Counted from the first letter of the stretch, positions 36,015-45,363 are shown. The stretch is 64,000 bases of DNA from Streptomyces toyocaensis (GCF_000725125.1 NZ_JFCB01000017.1:62001-126000); one strand, 5' to 3'. The notes: generated by a model from the sequence alone, not told the origin. A program made the numbers and translations.

Positions 36015-36863
36015 GTGGCACGCAAGCTCGCCGTCATCGGGGCCGGTCTCATGGGGTCCGGCATCGCCCAGGTGTCCGCACAGGCGGGCTGGGAGGTCGT
36101 CCTGCGCGACGTCACCGACGAGGCGCTGACGCGGGGCACCGACGGGATCAAGGCGTCGTACGACAAGTTCGTGAGCAAGGGGAAGCTGGAGGCGGAGGAC
36201 GCCGGGGCCGCCCTCGCGCGGATCACCACGACCACCGACCTGGACGCCTGTGCGGACGCGGACGTCGTGGTCGAGGCCGTGTTCGAGAAGCTCGAGGTCA
36301 AGCACGAGATCTTCCGCGCGCTCGACAAGATCGTGCGCGAGGACGCCGTACTCGCCTCCAACACCTCCGCCATCCCGATCACCAAGATCGCGGCCGTGAC
36401 GGAGCGCCCGGAGCGGGTCGTCGGCACCCACTTCTTCTCGCCGGTGCCGATGATGCAGCTGTGCGAGCTGGTCCGCGGCTACAAGACGAGCGACGAAACC
36501 CTCGCCCGGGCGCGGGAGTTCGCCGAGTCGGTCGGCAAGACCTGCATCGTCGTCAACCGCGACGTCGCCGGCTTCGTCACCACCCGCCTCATCTGCGCCC
36601 TCGTCGTCGAGGCCGCCAAGCTCCACGAGTCGGGCGTGGCGAGCGCCGAGGACATCGACCTGGCCTGCAAGCTGGGCTTCGGTCACGCCATGGGACCGCT
36701 GGCCACCGCCGACCTCACCGGCGTGGACATCCTGCTCCACGCCACGAGCAACATCTACACCGAGTCCCAGGACGAGAAGTTCGCCGCGCCCGAGCTGATG
36801 CGCCGGATGGTTGACGCCGGTGACATCGGCCGCAAGAGCGGGCAGGGCTTCTACGAGCACTGA
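36015..36863 (+). CDS. 3-hydroxybutyryl-CoA dehydrogenase
   Basis: NAD(P)-dependent oxidation or reduction of 3-hydroxyacyl-CoA, 282 aa from the GTG at 36015 (AGGGA 8 nt upstream). The Rossmann motif KLAVIGAGLMGSGIAQ is at the N terminus. The catalytic pair is present: Ser in SNTSAIPI and His in VGTHFFSPVPMMQL. The C-terminal domain (RDVAGFVTTRLICALV; GHAMGPLATADLTGVD) matches FadB2/Hbd enzymes of C4 metabolism. It may work with thiolase (53118) and feed the ethylmalonyl/butyryl-CoA routes common in Streptomyces. Confidence 0.94.
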   Translation: MARKLAVIGAGLMGSGIAQVSAQAGWEVVLRDVTDEALTRGTDGIKASYDKFVSKGKLEAEDAGAALARITTTTDLDACADADVVVEAVFEKLEVKHEIFRALDKIVREDAVLASNTSAIPITKIAAVTERPERVVGTHFFSPVPMMQLCELVRGYKTSDETLARAREFAESVGKTCIVVNRDVAGFVTTRLICALVVEAAKLHESGVASAEDIDLACKLGFGHAMGPLATADLTGVDILLHATSNIYTESQDEKFAAPELMRRMVDAGDIGRKSGQGFYEH

Positions 36864-37019
36864 TCACCGCTCACTCGCCCCGGCGCGCATCACACGCCGG
36901 GGTGAATTCGGTATCGGTTCGCTTACAGCCAGCAACCTCTGCGGGCGCCACGCAGTCAGAGCTTGCATCACCGGCCGTCAGGAAAACACGGAGCACGAGA
37001 CGCATCACGGGGAGCGCAT

Positions 37020-37343
37020 ATGCACATCAGGGGCGACCACGCCGAGCTGGTCGTCGGGGGCCGCCTCGACGTCCGCAGCGCGGCGGACGCCCGTACGGTC
37101 CTGCACTCGGCCGTCGACGACGGAGCCGGCGACCTGGTGCTGGACCTGTCCGAACTGGACTCCTGGGACGCCACCGGACTCGGCGTGATCATGGGAGCCC
37201 ACCGACGGGCCGGCCGGTGCGGCCGGCGCCTGGTGCTGCGCGACGTACCGCCGCAGATGCAGCGACTGCTGGTGGCCACCCGGCTGCACCGGATCCTCGC
37301 GATCGAGGGGGGCATCGGGGTGGACACGCTGCCCCGCGTGTGA
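37020..37343 (+). CDS. STAS-domain protein, anti-anti-sigma-factor-like
   Basis: 107 aa single STAS domain from the ATG at 37020 (GGGGAG upstream). It has the beta-alpha core (HAELVVGGRLDVRSAADART, DLVLDLSELDSWDATGLGVI, RLVLRDVPPQMQRLLVATRL). The regulatory site motif reads DSWDATGLGV; in SpoIIAA/BldG proteins the Ser/Thr next to GLG is phosphorylated, so Thr here is the candidate. No kinase gene is adjacent. The next gene on the same strand is a large P-loop membrane protein, 259 nt away. Confidence 0.9.
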   Translation: MHIRGDHAELVVGGRLDVRSAADARTVLHSAVDDGAGDLVLDLSELDSWDATGLGVIMGAHRRAGRCGRRLVLRDVPPQMQRLLVATRLHRILAIEGGIGVDTLPRV

Positions 37344-37602
37344 GCCCGTACAGGTGTGCGGTGGACGATCCGTGGAACCCGGGCCGGCCTCGGCAAGCCG
37401 TGCGACGCGTGCACAATCCTCACGAGACCGTGACGTCTCGGACGGCGCGGTACCCCGGACTGTCGTGGATACTGAGCGAAGGTTTAGGGTTCGGCTGCCC
37501 GCTGCATGCAACCCTCGAGCGGGCCCGGACCAGAAGCGACAGCGCGGTGTGCAGCGAGGCCGGGGAGGGCTTCAGCCACGACGCTTTTGGGGGCTAGGAC
37601 CT

Positions 37603-40122
37603 ATGGACCCGAACACCACGGGACCCGAGGAGTACGGCCACGACGGTGACACGGGTGCGCCGCGTCAGCGTCCTCCCCGGGAGTCCCTCACATCCGACTT
37701 CGGACATCACGCGCCCGCGCTCGCCCGCACGGTGCAGCTCGTCTCCGGCGACTTCCTGCTGACCGTCAATCCGGTCGACGGCAGCGAGATCGAGCCCTGC
37801 CCGCCCGCCGAACGGCCGGCCCGCCCCGCGAAGCTGACGGAGGCCGAGCGCGCCGAGGTCGGGCGCGCGGCGAGACCGCCCGTCCCGCCGGGCCCGGCGC
37901 GGCCCGCGCTGCCGCTGCTGGCGCGTCAGGACGAGCGCGAGACGCTGGTCCGCCTGCTCGCCCGCGGCCGCTCCGTGCGCGTCACCGGCCCCGCCGGCTC
38001 CGGGCGCACCCGGCTCCTCGACGTCGTCGCCGAGGACTGCGCGGACCTCGCCCCCGACGGCGTGGTCCGGCTGAACGGCCTGCGCCGCTCCGCCGACGAT
38101 CTGCTCCACGACCTGTTCTACGCCGTTCACAACGCCCCGCTGCACCGCCCGGAGCGTGCCGAACTGGTCGAGTGCGTCCGCGGGATCGGTGCCGTCGTCG
38201 TCCTGGACGACCTGGAGTTCGGCGGCGCCGCCCTCGACGAGCTGCTGGACGCCACTCCCGAGTGCGCGTTCCTGTTCGCCGCCGCCCCGGACGTGCCCGA
38301 GCCCTCCGCCGACGCCGGCATCGAGGAGGTCGCCCTTCCCGGTCTCGACCGCGCGGCCGGACTCGACCTGATCGAACACGCCGTCGGCCGCCGCCTCACC
38401 GAGGACGAGTCGAACTGGGCCGGCGACCTCTGGTTCGAGTCCGAGGGCCTGCCGCTGCGGTTCGTCCAGGCAGGCGCCCTGCTCCGGCAGCGCGACCGGC
38501 TGCGGGCCGGCGCCGGCGCCGTCGACGAGTTCGGCGTCTTCGAGGACGTACGGCCCGACGAGGTGCCCTCCGACCCCGCCGACGGCGACGAGGTGCCGCT
38601 GCCCTCGCTCGGCGAGGCCGCCGCGCCCGCCCCGCTGCTCGCCTCCCGGCTCAGCGCGTCCGCCCGCGCCACGCTGCGGTTCGCCGTCGCGCTCGGCGGC
38701 GAGGTGCCGCACCAGGCGCATCTGCCCGCCCTCGTGGGCGACACCCACGCCGACGCCGCCCTCGGCGAGCTGGTCGCCTGCGGTCTGGTCTCCCCGGCCG
38801 GCTCCCGCTACCGGCTCGCCGCCGGGGTGCCGGCCCAGCTCGAGGCCGCCGGGTACGCCGACGAGGCCGAGGCCCAGGTCCGCGCCGCCGCCCAGCACTA
38901 CGCCTGGTGGGCGGGGCACCCCTCGGTCACCCCGGCACGGGTGTGCGCCGAGGCCGACGCGGTGCTCGCCGCGCTCGCCGTGCTGTCGCCGCTCACCTCG
39001 GCCACCACGGAGGGCGAGCCCAGCACCGCCGTGCAGCTCGCCCGCACCGCCGCGCCCGCGTTCGCCGCCGGACTGCACTGGAGCGCCTGGGAGAAGGCGC
39101 TGCGGGCGGGTACGGAGGCCGCCCGGCTCGCCGGGGACGTGGGTGAACAGGCCTACTTCCACCACGAGCTCGGCGTCCACGCGCTGTGTGCCGGACAGCT
39201 CGACCGGTCGCGCGCCGAACTGGAGGCGTCCATCGGGCTGCGCGGTGCCCTGGCCGACAAGCGCGGCGCCGTCGCGGGGCGCAGGGCGCTGGCCCTGGTC
39301 GCCGACCGTTCCGGGATCCCGCTCTCCCTCATGGCGACCATGGGGGACGACCTGCCCGAGGTGCACCACGAGGAGTCGGCCTCGCCGCCGCGCGGGGTGC
39401 CGACGGCCTTCCCTCAGCTGCAGCCGCCCACCGACACCGCCCTGGTCGTCAGCCGCACGGTGCCGTCCCCGCCCCCGTCTCCGGCCAGGGCGGGCGGCGG
39501 TCTCAGGGGCCTGGCCCGGCGCAATCTGGTGGCGGCTGGCGCGGGCGCGCTGCTCGTCGCCGTGCTGGGCACGGTGGTCACCCTGGGCGCGACGTCCGAG
39601 AACGACGCCGGAACGCCGTCGGAGAACGTCGGCGTCAATCCGTCCGCGAGCCAGGGCATCGACGACGGGAGCCTCGGCGCCGAGCCGGCGGCCGGGGACG
39701 AGGGCGACACCGGTGAGGCCACCAGCAGGCCGACCGACCCCGGTCCGGACGGCACGCTGGGCACCTCGGACGACCCGACGCCGACGGCCGGCGAGTCGGC
39801 CGAGCCGTCGGCCGGGCCGAGCGGGACGACGAAGCCGGACGACCCGACGAGGACACCGTCGACGTCGCCGACCTCCAGTCCCACGAAGTCGACCAAGCCG
39901 CCCACCACCACGTCGCCGGCCCCCAGCGACCCGGACCCGGAGCCGACCGGCACCGAGACCACGCCGGAGCCGACCGAGACCGTGACCACGCCGCCGGAGG
40001 AACCGTCCACCAGCGACTCGGCCAGCGGCCCGGCCGCGTCCACCCCCGTGCAGACGAGCACCTCCGCCGGCGCCCCGCAGAGCAGCGCGGGCACGCCCAG
40101 CGGCTCGCAGCCGGTGATCTGA
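37603..40122 (+). CDS. Large membrane-anchored P-loop protein, Walker A lysine replaced by Arg
   Basis: 839 aa, conserved in Streptomyces but without a known function. Residues about 100-330 are an NB-ARC/AAA-like NTPase region: Walker A VTGPAGSGRT (129-136, the invariant Lys is Arg135) and Walker B VVVLDDLEF near 200. A helical TPR-like region follows to about 610. One transmembrane helix lies at about 643-665 (LVAAGAGALLVAVLGTVVTL). The last 170 residues are Ser/Thr/Pro/Asp-rich and would be outside the cell. The topology (cytoplasmic NTPase, external mucin-like tail) suggests a signalling or envelope role. The ATG at 37603 is the only start with conserved downstream sequence. A bidirectional hairpin follows. 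Confidence 0.8.
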   Translation: MDPNTTGPEEYGHDGDTGAPRQRPPRESLTSDFGHHAPALARTVQLVSGDFLLTVNPVDGSEIEPCPPAERPARPAKLTEAERAEVGRAARPPVPPGPARPALPLLARQDERETLVRLLARGRSVRVTGPAGSGRTRLLDVVAEDCADLAPDGVVRLNGLRRSADDLLHDLFYAVHNAPLHRPERAELVECVRGIGAVVVLDDLEFGGAALDELLDATPECAFLFAAAPDVPEPSADAGIEEVALPGLDRAAGLDLIEHAVGRRLTEDESNWAGDLWFESEGLPLRFVQAGALLRQRDRLRAGAGAVDEFGVFEDVRPDEVPSDPADGDEVPLPSLGEAAAPAPLLASRLSASARATLRFAVALGGEVPHQAHLPALVGDTHADAALGELVACGLVSPAGSRYRLAAGVPAQLEAAGYADEAEAQVRAAAQHYAWWAGHPSVTPARVCAEADAVLAALAVLSPLTSATTEGEPSTAVQLARTAAPAFAAGLHWSAWEKALRAGTEAARLAGDVGEQAYFHHELGVHALCAGQLDRSRAELEASIGLRGALADKRGAVAGRRALALVADRSGIPLSLMATMGDDLPEVHHEESASPPRGVPTAFPQLQPPTDTALVVSRTVPSPPPSPARAGGGLRGLARRNLVAAGAGALLVAVLGTVVTLGATSENDAGTPSENVGVNPSASQGIDDGSLGAEPAAGDEGDTGEATSRPTDPGPDGTLGTSDDPTPTAGESAEPSAGPSGTTKPDDPTRTPSTSPTSSPTKSTKPPTTTSPAPSDPDPEPTGTETTPEPTETVTTPPEEPSTSDSASGPAASTPVQTSTSAGAPQSSAGTPSGSQPVI

Positions 40123-40138
40123 CCGGTCGCCGTCACGC

Positions 40139-40175
40139 CCGAGGGCCGGGTTCCCGCCCGGAACCCGGCCCTCGG
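40139..40175. terminator. Bidirectional hairpin between the P-loop gene and nucS
   Basis: A perfect 16-bp stem (40139-40154 with 40160-40175; core GAGGGCCGGGTTCC) around a 5-nt loop sits between two convergent genes, so it can serve both. Confidence 0.85.
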
Positions 40176-40192
40176 TCCGTCGTGGCGACCGC

Positions 40193-40864
40193 TCAGAACA
40201 GACGCAGTTTGTCGTCCTCGATGCCCCGCAGCGCGTTGTAGTCGAGCACCTGGCAGCCGATGCCCCGGTCGGTCGCGAGGACCCGGGCCTGCGGCTTGAT
40301 CTCCTGCGCGGCGAAGACGCCGCGCACGGGGGCGAGATGGGGATCGCGGTTCAGCAGCTCCAGGTAGCGCGTGAGCTGTTCCACGCCGTCGATCTCGCCG
40401 CGCCGCTTGATCTCCACCGCGACGGTCCGCCCCTCGGCGTCCCGGCACAGGATGTCGACCGGGCCGATCGCGGTCATGTACTCGCGGCGGATGAGGGTGT
40501 ATCCCTCGCCGAGTGTGTCGATGCGGTCGGCGAGCAGCTCCTGGAGGTGCGCTTCCACGCCGTCCTTGATCAGGCCCGGATCGACGCCCAGTTCGTGCGA
40601 GGAGTCGTGCAGGACTTCCTCCATCGTGATGATGAGCTTCTCGCCCGCCTTGTTGACGACGGTCCAGACGCCCTCCTCCTCGCCGGTGCCCTCCTTCAGC
40701 GTGCAGGGGGGCGACATCCAGTTCAGGGGCTTGTAGGCCCGGTCGTCGGCGTGGATCGAGACGCTGCCGTCGGCCTTGACCAGGATCAGACGGGGTGCCG
40801 ACGGCAGGTGCGCGGTGAGCCGTCCGGCGTAGTCCACGGAGCAGCGGGCAATGACGAGACGCAT
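40193..40864 (-). CDS. nucS: Mismatch-specific endonuclease NucS/EndoMS
   Basis: Cuts both strands at mismatches and provides MutS/MutL-independent mismatch repair in actinobacteria and archaea. 223 aa from the ATG at 40864. The N-terminal domain starts MRLVIARCSVDYAGRLTAHL. The RecB-like nuclease core is visible as the Asp in IGPVDILCRDAEG and the VAVEIKRRG motif with the catalytic Glu and Lys. The C terminus DDKLRLF fits the beta-clamp-binding tail seen in the family. It acts on chromosomal DNA with the sliding clamp. Confidence 0.95.
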   Translation of the reverse strand: MRLVIARCSVDYAGRLTAHLPSAPRLILVKADGSVSIHADDRAYKPLNWMSPPCTLKEGTGEEEGVWTVVNKAGEKLIITMEEVLHDSSHELGVDPGLIKDGVEAHLQELLADRIDTLGEGYTLIRREYMTAIGPVDILCRDAEGRTVAVEIKRRGEIDGVEQLTRYLELLNRDPHLAPVRGVFAAQEIKPQARVLATDRGIGCQVLDYNALRGIEDDKLRLF

Positions 40865-41152
40865 GGTCGGCAACGCTACTCGACCGGCCGGGGTCGACGC
40901 GATCCGCCCTCACAGCCACCCCGTGCGACCCATGGGGCGCGTCCCGAATCTCCTGGAAAACGCGTGTTCGGCGATGGCTGATTACCGGCCCACAGGAAGT
41001 TCCCCATCCGCGCATTCTCCTGGTGCGGTCACGGTCCGTTGCTTACGGTAGTGAACGGGAGGTCGCGAACCGTGTACGCAGCGTGCCCGATTTCGCGCAC
41101 TCCTTTATCTGTCAGGCAACCCCTGCTCGTTGGGGGTGCGAGAGGAGAACCC

Positions 41153-41545
41153 ATGTCGCTCGACGTCTCACCGGCCCTACTCGAGAAGGCCGAGCGAGGC
41201 GAGGTCGACGATGCAGAATTCGTCGACTGCGTCCGGACCTCCCTGCCCTACGCATGGGAGATGGTCAGCTCCCTGGTGGCCCAGCTGAAGGTGGACGGCG
41301 GACCCTTCGCCGACAACCAGACGCCCCCGCCGGACGAGCAGGCACGCGGTCAGCTGCTGCGTGCGCTCGCGAGTGACGCGATACGCGGCGCGCTGCAGCG
41401 GCACTTCGGTGTACGGCTCGCCTTCCAGAACTGCCACCGGGTGGCCGTGTTCCCGCTTGACTCCTCGGTCGACGAGACGCTGGCCCGCTTCACCTCGGTG
41501 CGCAACCAGCTGCTCAACCAGTCGCCGGAACTGCGCGACTGCTGA
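41153..41545 (+). CDS. Small conserved actinobacterial protein (SCO5389-type), unknown function
   Basis: 130 aa from the ATG at 41153, preceded by GAGAGGAGA. No catalytic motif is recognised. It is acidic at the N terminus (VSPALLEKAERGEVDDAEFV), with a conserved central Trp (SLPYAWEMVSSLVAQLK) and the FQNCHRVAVFPLDSSVDE stretch. I remember near-identical proteins as a Streptomyces-conserved family without an assigned role. Upstream is a 288-nt gap without an evident gene, whose AT-richer stretch near 41035-41055 probably holds the promoter. It converges on the monooxygenase gene with a hairpin between. Confidence 0.8.
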   Translation: MSLDVSPALLEKAERGEVDDAEFVDCVRTSLPYAWEMVSSLVAQLKVDGGPFADNQTPPPDEQARGQLLRALASDAIRGALQRHFGVRLAFQNCHRVAVFPLDSSVDETLARFTSVRNQLLNQSPELRDC

Positions 41546-41558
41546 CGCGCCATCGTCA

Positions 41559-41607
41559 GCTTGCCGCTCCGTACGCGGGAGGTGCGTTCTGTACCGGGGC
41601 GGCAAGC
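41559..41607. terminator. Hairpin between two convergent genes
   Basis: GCTTGCCGC (41559-41567) pairs with GCGGCAAGC (41599-41607), with further partial pairing (CCGTAC and GTACCGG) inside. It lies in the 82-nt gap where both flanking genes stop. Confidence 0.6.
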
Positions 41608-41627
41608 CGTACGTGGACCCGGCTCGC

Positions 41628-42656
41628 TCAGGCGAGTTGGGGGAGTACCTCGGCCCCGAGCCGCCGTACGTTCTCCTCCGTCGCCGCGAGGTCGCCGGAA
41701 CCCTCGACGAGCAGCGCGAAGCGGGAGATGCCGGTCCGCTCGCTGGTCGCGGCGAGCCGGTCGGCGCACAGCCGGGGCGTGCCCACCGGGTGCAGCCCGC
41801 AGAGCAGCTCGGTGTACGCCAGCGGGTCGCGCATCTGCCGCGGTCGCCCGTCGACCGTGACATGAGCCTCCAGCCCCTGCCTCAGCCAGCCCGGCATCGC
41901 CTTCAGCAGGATCTCCGCCGCGTCCGTGCGCCGGTCCGCGATCTGGCAGACGCCCGCCGAGACGTGGGCCGCGCCGTGGATCTCCCGGGCCGGCCGGCCG
42001 CACGCGCGCGCGTGCTCGCGCCACAGAGCGACCATCTCGGCCTTCTCCTCGTCCCCGACGTGCATACCGAGCAGCATCGGCAGTCCGCGCTCGGCGGCCA
42101 GCCGTACGCTCGCCGGGGAGGTGCAGGCGACGACGACCTCCGGGCCCTCGGTCTCGGTCAGGGACTCCGACGGGCGCGGGACGACGGGCACCTCACGGAA
42201 GCGGTACCGCTCGCCGTCGGCACCGACGGACGCCTCGCGCAGCCAGCGCACCAGCAGATCGAGTGATTCCGGGAATGCCTTCTCGTACGCCTCAAGTCCG
42301 CCCCCGAACACCTCCAGGTCGACCCACGGCCCGCCGCGCCCGAGGCCCAGGGAGAACCGGCCGCCGCTCGTGACGTGCAGCAGGGCCGCCTGTTCGCCGA
42401 GGGCGACCGGGTGGGTGGTGGGCAGCACACTGACCGCCGTCCCGACCCGCAGCCTGCGGGTGCGGCCGAGCAGCAACGCGGCCAGGGTGACGGCGGAGGG
42501 GCAGGTGCCGTAGGGCACGAAGTGGTGCTCGGCCAGCCAGACCGTGTCGAGCCCCGCCTCCTCGGCCACTTCGGCCGAGCGGACCGCGCGGTGCAGCGCC
42601 TCTCCCTCGCCCTGCCCGGGGAACCGGGCGGCCAACACGAAACTTCCAACGCGCAT
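41628..42656 (-). CDS. LLM-class flavin- or F420-dependent oxidoreductase
   Basis: Luciferase-like TIM-barrel enzyme, 342 aa from the ATG at 42656. Typical blocks are RSAEVAEEAGLDTVWLAEHH, VGTAVSVLPTTHPVALGEQA, and GRFSLGLGRGGPWVDLEVFG. Members use FMNH2 or reduced F420 to oxidise or reduce diverse compounds; the substrate cannot be told. The C-terminal half keeps the family's GTPRLCADRLAATSERTGIS cofactor/substrate region. It diverges from the small zinc-motif gene at 42898. Confidence 0.88.
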   Translation of the reverse strand: MRVGSFVLAARFPGQGEGEALHRAVRSAEVAEEAGLDTVWLAEHHFVPYGTCPSAVTLAALLLGRTRRLRVGTAVSVLPTTHPVALGEQAALLHVTSGGRFSLGLGRGGPWVDLEVFGGGLEAYEKAFPESLDLLVRWLREASVGADGERYRFREVPVVPRPSESLTETEGPEVVVACTSPASVRLAAERGLPMLLGMHVGDEEKAEMVALWREHARACGRPAREIHGAAHVSAGVCQIADRRTDAAEILLKAMPGWLRQGLEAHVTVDGRPRQMRDPLAYTELLCGLHPVGTPRLCADRLAATSERTGISRFALLVEGSGDLAATEENVRRLGAEVLPQLA

Positions 42657-42897
42657 CGCTTTCCTGCTTCCTTGGCTCCGACGCGGAGCTCCCCCGCAGG
42701 GCATAACCGCCCGACACGTGCCGAGGACACGGGCGGGCGAGCGATTTTGCGGATTGTCTGCAGAATGCGACGTCGTGGAGGGGCGTCGCGCCGCCACGGA
42801 GGGGACTTGTGGCGATTGGTGCCGTACGCGTACCCCTGCCCGTGCCGCGTAGGCTGGACGCGGCCCCAGCATCCTGTATAGCCCCGTGAGGTGTCCT

Positions 42898-43230
42898 GTG
42901 TCCCCGCGTCGCAACCGACCCAAGGGAGCCGGTTCGTCCGGCCGGAGCGCCGAGGACGACCGTTCCGGCCGCTACGGCGGCTGGCAGTCCACGGAGACCT
43001 GGCAGGACGAGGAGTGGAACGTACGGCACGTGGCGGGCGCCAGCGCCCGGGGCAAGGCCTACCGCTGCCCCGGCTGCGACCAGTTGATCCCGGACGGGGT
43101 GCCGCACGTGGTGGCCTGGCCGGAGCACGCGGGGGTCGACGACCGCCGGCACTGGCACAAGGCGTGCTGGAACGCGAAGGACCGCCGCACCACGCGGGTG
43201 CGGCGGTCCCGTGACGCGCCGAGGTTCTGA
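42898..43230 (+). CDS. Small basic protein with a zinc-ribbon-like Cys/His motif
   Basis: 110 aa from the GTG at 42898; a GTG at 42886 would add four residues. The first 50 residues are polar and disordered-looking. A putative metal site follows: CPGCDQLIPDG, then HVVAWPEH and HWHKACW, giving Cys-Cys-His-His-Cys ligands spaced like a degenerate HNH or zinc ribbon. The tail is strongly basic, which suggests nucleic-acid contact. No catalytic motif is certain and the function is unknown. Confidence 0.75.
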   Translation: MSPRRNRPKGAGSSGRSAEDDRSGRYGGWQSTETWQDEEWNVRHVAGASARGKAYRCPGCDQLIPDGVPHVVAWPEHAGVDDRRHWHKACWNAKDRRTTRVRRSRDAPRF

Positions 43231-43237
43231 GGCGCCG

Positions 43238-44131
43238 CTACACGTCGCGCTTCTCCAGCAGGGCGAAGGCGCCGCCGAGCGCCGCCCCCGTGGCGACCAG
43301 CATGATCCACAGCGGGTCCCAGCCGGACGGGCCGGAGTCGGAGAGGGAGTTGGCGTAGAAGATGCTCATCTGGTTCGGGATGGAGTACTCGAACAGCGCC
43401 TGCTGCACGTCCTCGAGCGAGGACGAGAACATGAACAGCGCGATCACCAGCGGGGCGAGCACGGCACCGATCATGATGGTGATGGCACCCGCCGAGTGCC
43501 GGATGACCGACCCGATCGCCAGCGACAGCGTGCCGAGCAGCGCCAGGTAGAGCGAGACGCCGACCGTGCCCTTCAGCCACTCCTCGCCGGAGGGGTCCTT
43601 GGCGTTGTACTCCTCCAGCAGCGCCACGTGCAGGAAGCCGATGAGCGTGGCGCACACCAGCGTCACCACGAAGGCGAGCCCGAAGAACACCAGGGCCTTC
43701 GCCGCCAGCACCCGCCCGCGCGAGGGACAGGCCACCATCGTGGTGCGGATCATGCCCGTGCCGTACTCCGAGGCGGTGGTCAGCACGCCCAGCGTGATGA
43801 CGCACATGCCGCCCAGCAGCAGTCCGAAGAAGCCGAGGGACAGCGGGCTCTCGCCGCCCAGGTCGGGGTCGGAGCTCGCGACCACCATGCCGGTCAGCGC
43901 GCCGATGCCGACGACCAGCGCGACGAACACGCCGAGCGTCCACATCGTGGAGCGCACGGACTTGATCTTCGTCCACTCGGAGGCGAGGGCGTGCCCGAGG
44001 TGGGTGCGCACCACGGGGATCGGCGAGGTGTATCCGGCACCCGCCGGGCCGGGGGCGGGACGGGCGGCACCGGGCGCCGCCCGCCAGTCGGGTGCGGCGC
44101 TCTGCGGCATCGGGGGCGGGGGCGTGCTCAT
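43238..44131 (-). CDS. ABC-2 exporter permease, copy 1
   Basis: 297 aa. A 35-residue Pro/Ala-rich cytoplasmic tail precedes about six membrane helices. Hallmarks shared with the second permease at 45484 are SEWTKIKSVRSTMWTL near the start and the central block TASEYGTGMIRTTMVACPSRGRV. The ATG overlaps the stop of its ATPase gene by 4 nt. The substrate is unknown. Confidence 0.92.
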   Translation of the reverse strand: MSTPPPPMPQSAAPDWRAAPGAARPAPGPAGAGYTSPIPVVRTHLGHALASEWTKIKSVRSTMWTLGVFVALVVGIGALTGMVVASSDPDLGGESPLSLGFFGLLLGGMCVITLGVLTTASEYGTGMIRTTMVACPSRGRVLAAKALVFFGLAFVVTLVCATLIGFLHVALLEEYNAKDPSGEEWLKGTVGVSLYLALLGTLSLAIGSVIRHSAGAITIMIGAVLAPLVIALFMFSSSLEDVQQALFEYSIPNQMSIFYANSLSDSGPSGWDPLWIMLVATGAALGGAFALLEKRDV

Positions 44132-45363
44132 CGGGCGTCCTCGGGCTTGGTCAGGTCGGCGGACGGGGCGGACGGGGGCGGGGCGGCCGGAGCCGGACCC
44201 GCGGGGGCCTGCGGGGCGGGCTGCGCGTACGGGTTGGGGGCCTGGGCGCCCGGGGCCGCTCCGGGGACGCCCGGAGCGCCGTAGGGGCCCGCGGGAGCCT
44301 GCGACGGCGTGCCCTGCGGCGTGAAGGGCTGCCCGCCCTGCTGTGGCGGCGGAGGCGCGTACCAGCCGGGCTGGCCCTGACCCGGAACCGGCACCGGCGG
44401 CTGCGCGCCGGGCGGCAACGGCTGCTGGAGCCCGGCCTTCTGGTCGGTGGTCGAGCGGTAGTCGACGGCGCCCTGCGTCATCCGCATGTACGCCTCCTCC
44501 AGCGAGGCCTGGTGCGGCGACAGTTCCCACAGCCGTACGTCGCTGTCGTGGGCGATGTCGCTGATGCGCGGCAGCGGCAGTCCCGTCACCCGCAGCGCGC
44601 CGTCCTGCTCGGGCAGCACATGACCGCCGGCCTCGGTGATCGCGACGGACAGCTTCTCCCGCTGCTGCGGCTCGCTGTCCGGCGTGCGCACCCGCGCGAA
44701 GTCGGCGGAGTTGGCGGAGATGAAGTCCGTCACGCTCATGTCGGCCATCAGCTGTCCGCGGCCGATGACGATGAGATGGTCGGCGGTCAGCGCCATCTCG
44801 CTCATCAGGTGGGAGGAGACGAAGACCGTACGGCCCTCCGCGGCCAGCGACTTCATCAGGTTGCGCACCCAGAGGATGCCCTCGGGGTCGAGGCCGTTGA
44901 CGGGCTCGTCGAACAGCAGCACCTGGGGGTCGCCGAGCAGCGCGGCGGCGATGCCGAGCCGCTGGCCCATACCCAGGGAGAAGCCCTTCGACCGCCGGCG
45001 CGCCACGTCGTGCAGCCCCACGACGCCCAGGACCTCGTCCACCCGGCGGGCCGGGATGCCCGACAACTGGGCGAGGCTCAGCAGGTGGTTGCGGGCGGAC
45101 CGGCCGCCGTGCACCGCCTTGGCGTCCAGCAGCGCGCCGACCTGACGGGGGGCGTTCGGCAGCTTGCGGTACGGATAGCCGCCGATCGTGACCTGGCCCG
45201 CGGTGGGGTTGTCCAGGCCGAGGATCATCCGCATCGTCGTCGACTTGCCGGAGCCGTTGGGGCCCAGGAATCCGGTGACGGCGCCGGGACGCACCTGGAA
45301 GGAAAGGTTGTACACAGCGGTCTTGTCGCCGTACCGCTTGGTCAGGCCGACTGCCTCGATCAT
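44128..45363 (-). CDS. ABC exporter ATPase with a Pro/Gln-rich C-terminal tail, copy 1
   Basis: 411 aa from the ATG at 45363. The ATPase core (about 1-300) has Walker A FLGPNGSGKSTTMRMILGLD, the unusual signature FSLGMGQRLGIAAALLGDP in place of LSGGQ, and Walker B VLLFDEPVNGLDPEG. About 110 residues follow that are Pro/Gln/Ala/Gly-rich, with no fold. That tail is absent from the sister ATPase at 46260. Its permease overlaps by 4 nt. The FSLGMGQR signature is typical of bacitracin/lantibiotic-type exporters, so antibiotic or peptide efflux is plausible. Confidence 0.92.
   Translation of the reverse strand: MIEAVGLTKRYGDKTAVYNLSFQVRPGAVTGFLGPNGSGKSTTMRMILGLDNPTAGQVTIGGYPYRKLPNAPRQVGALLDAKAVHGGRSARNHLLSLAQLSGIPARRVDEVLGVVGLHDVARRRSKGFSLGMGQRLGIAAALLGDPQVLLFDEPVNGLDPEGILWVRNLMKSLAAEGRTVFVSSHLMSEMALTADHLIVIGRGQLMADMSVTDFISANSADFARVRTPDSEPQQREKLSVAITEAGGHVLPEQDGALRVTGLPLPRISDIAHDSDVRLWELSPHQASLEEAYMRMTQGAVDYRSTTDQKAGLQQPLPPGAQPPVPVPGQGQPGWYAPPPPQQGGQPFTPQGTPSQAPAGPYGAPGVPGAAPGAQAPNPYAQPAPQAPAGPAPAAPPPSAPSADLTKPEDAR

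Noticed and set aside
37594..39369. Long minus-strand open frame opposite the P-loop membrane protein
   Set aside because: Gly/Val/Ala-rich antisense frame caused by codon bias, with no start signals or domain motifs.
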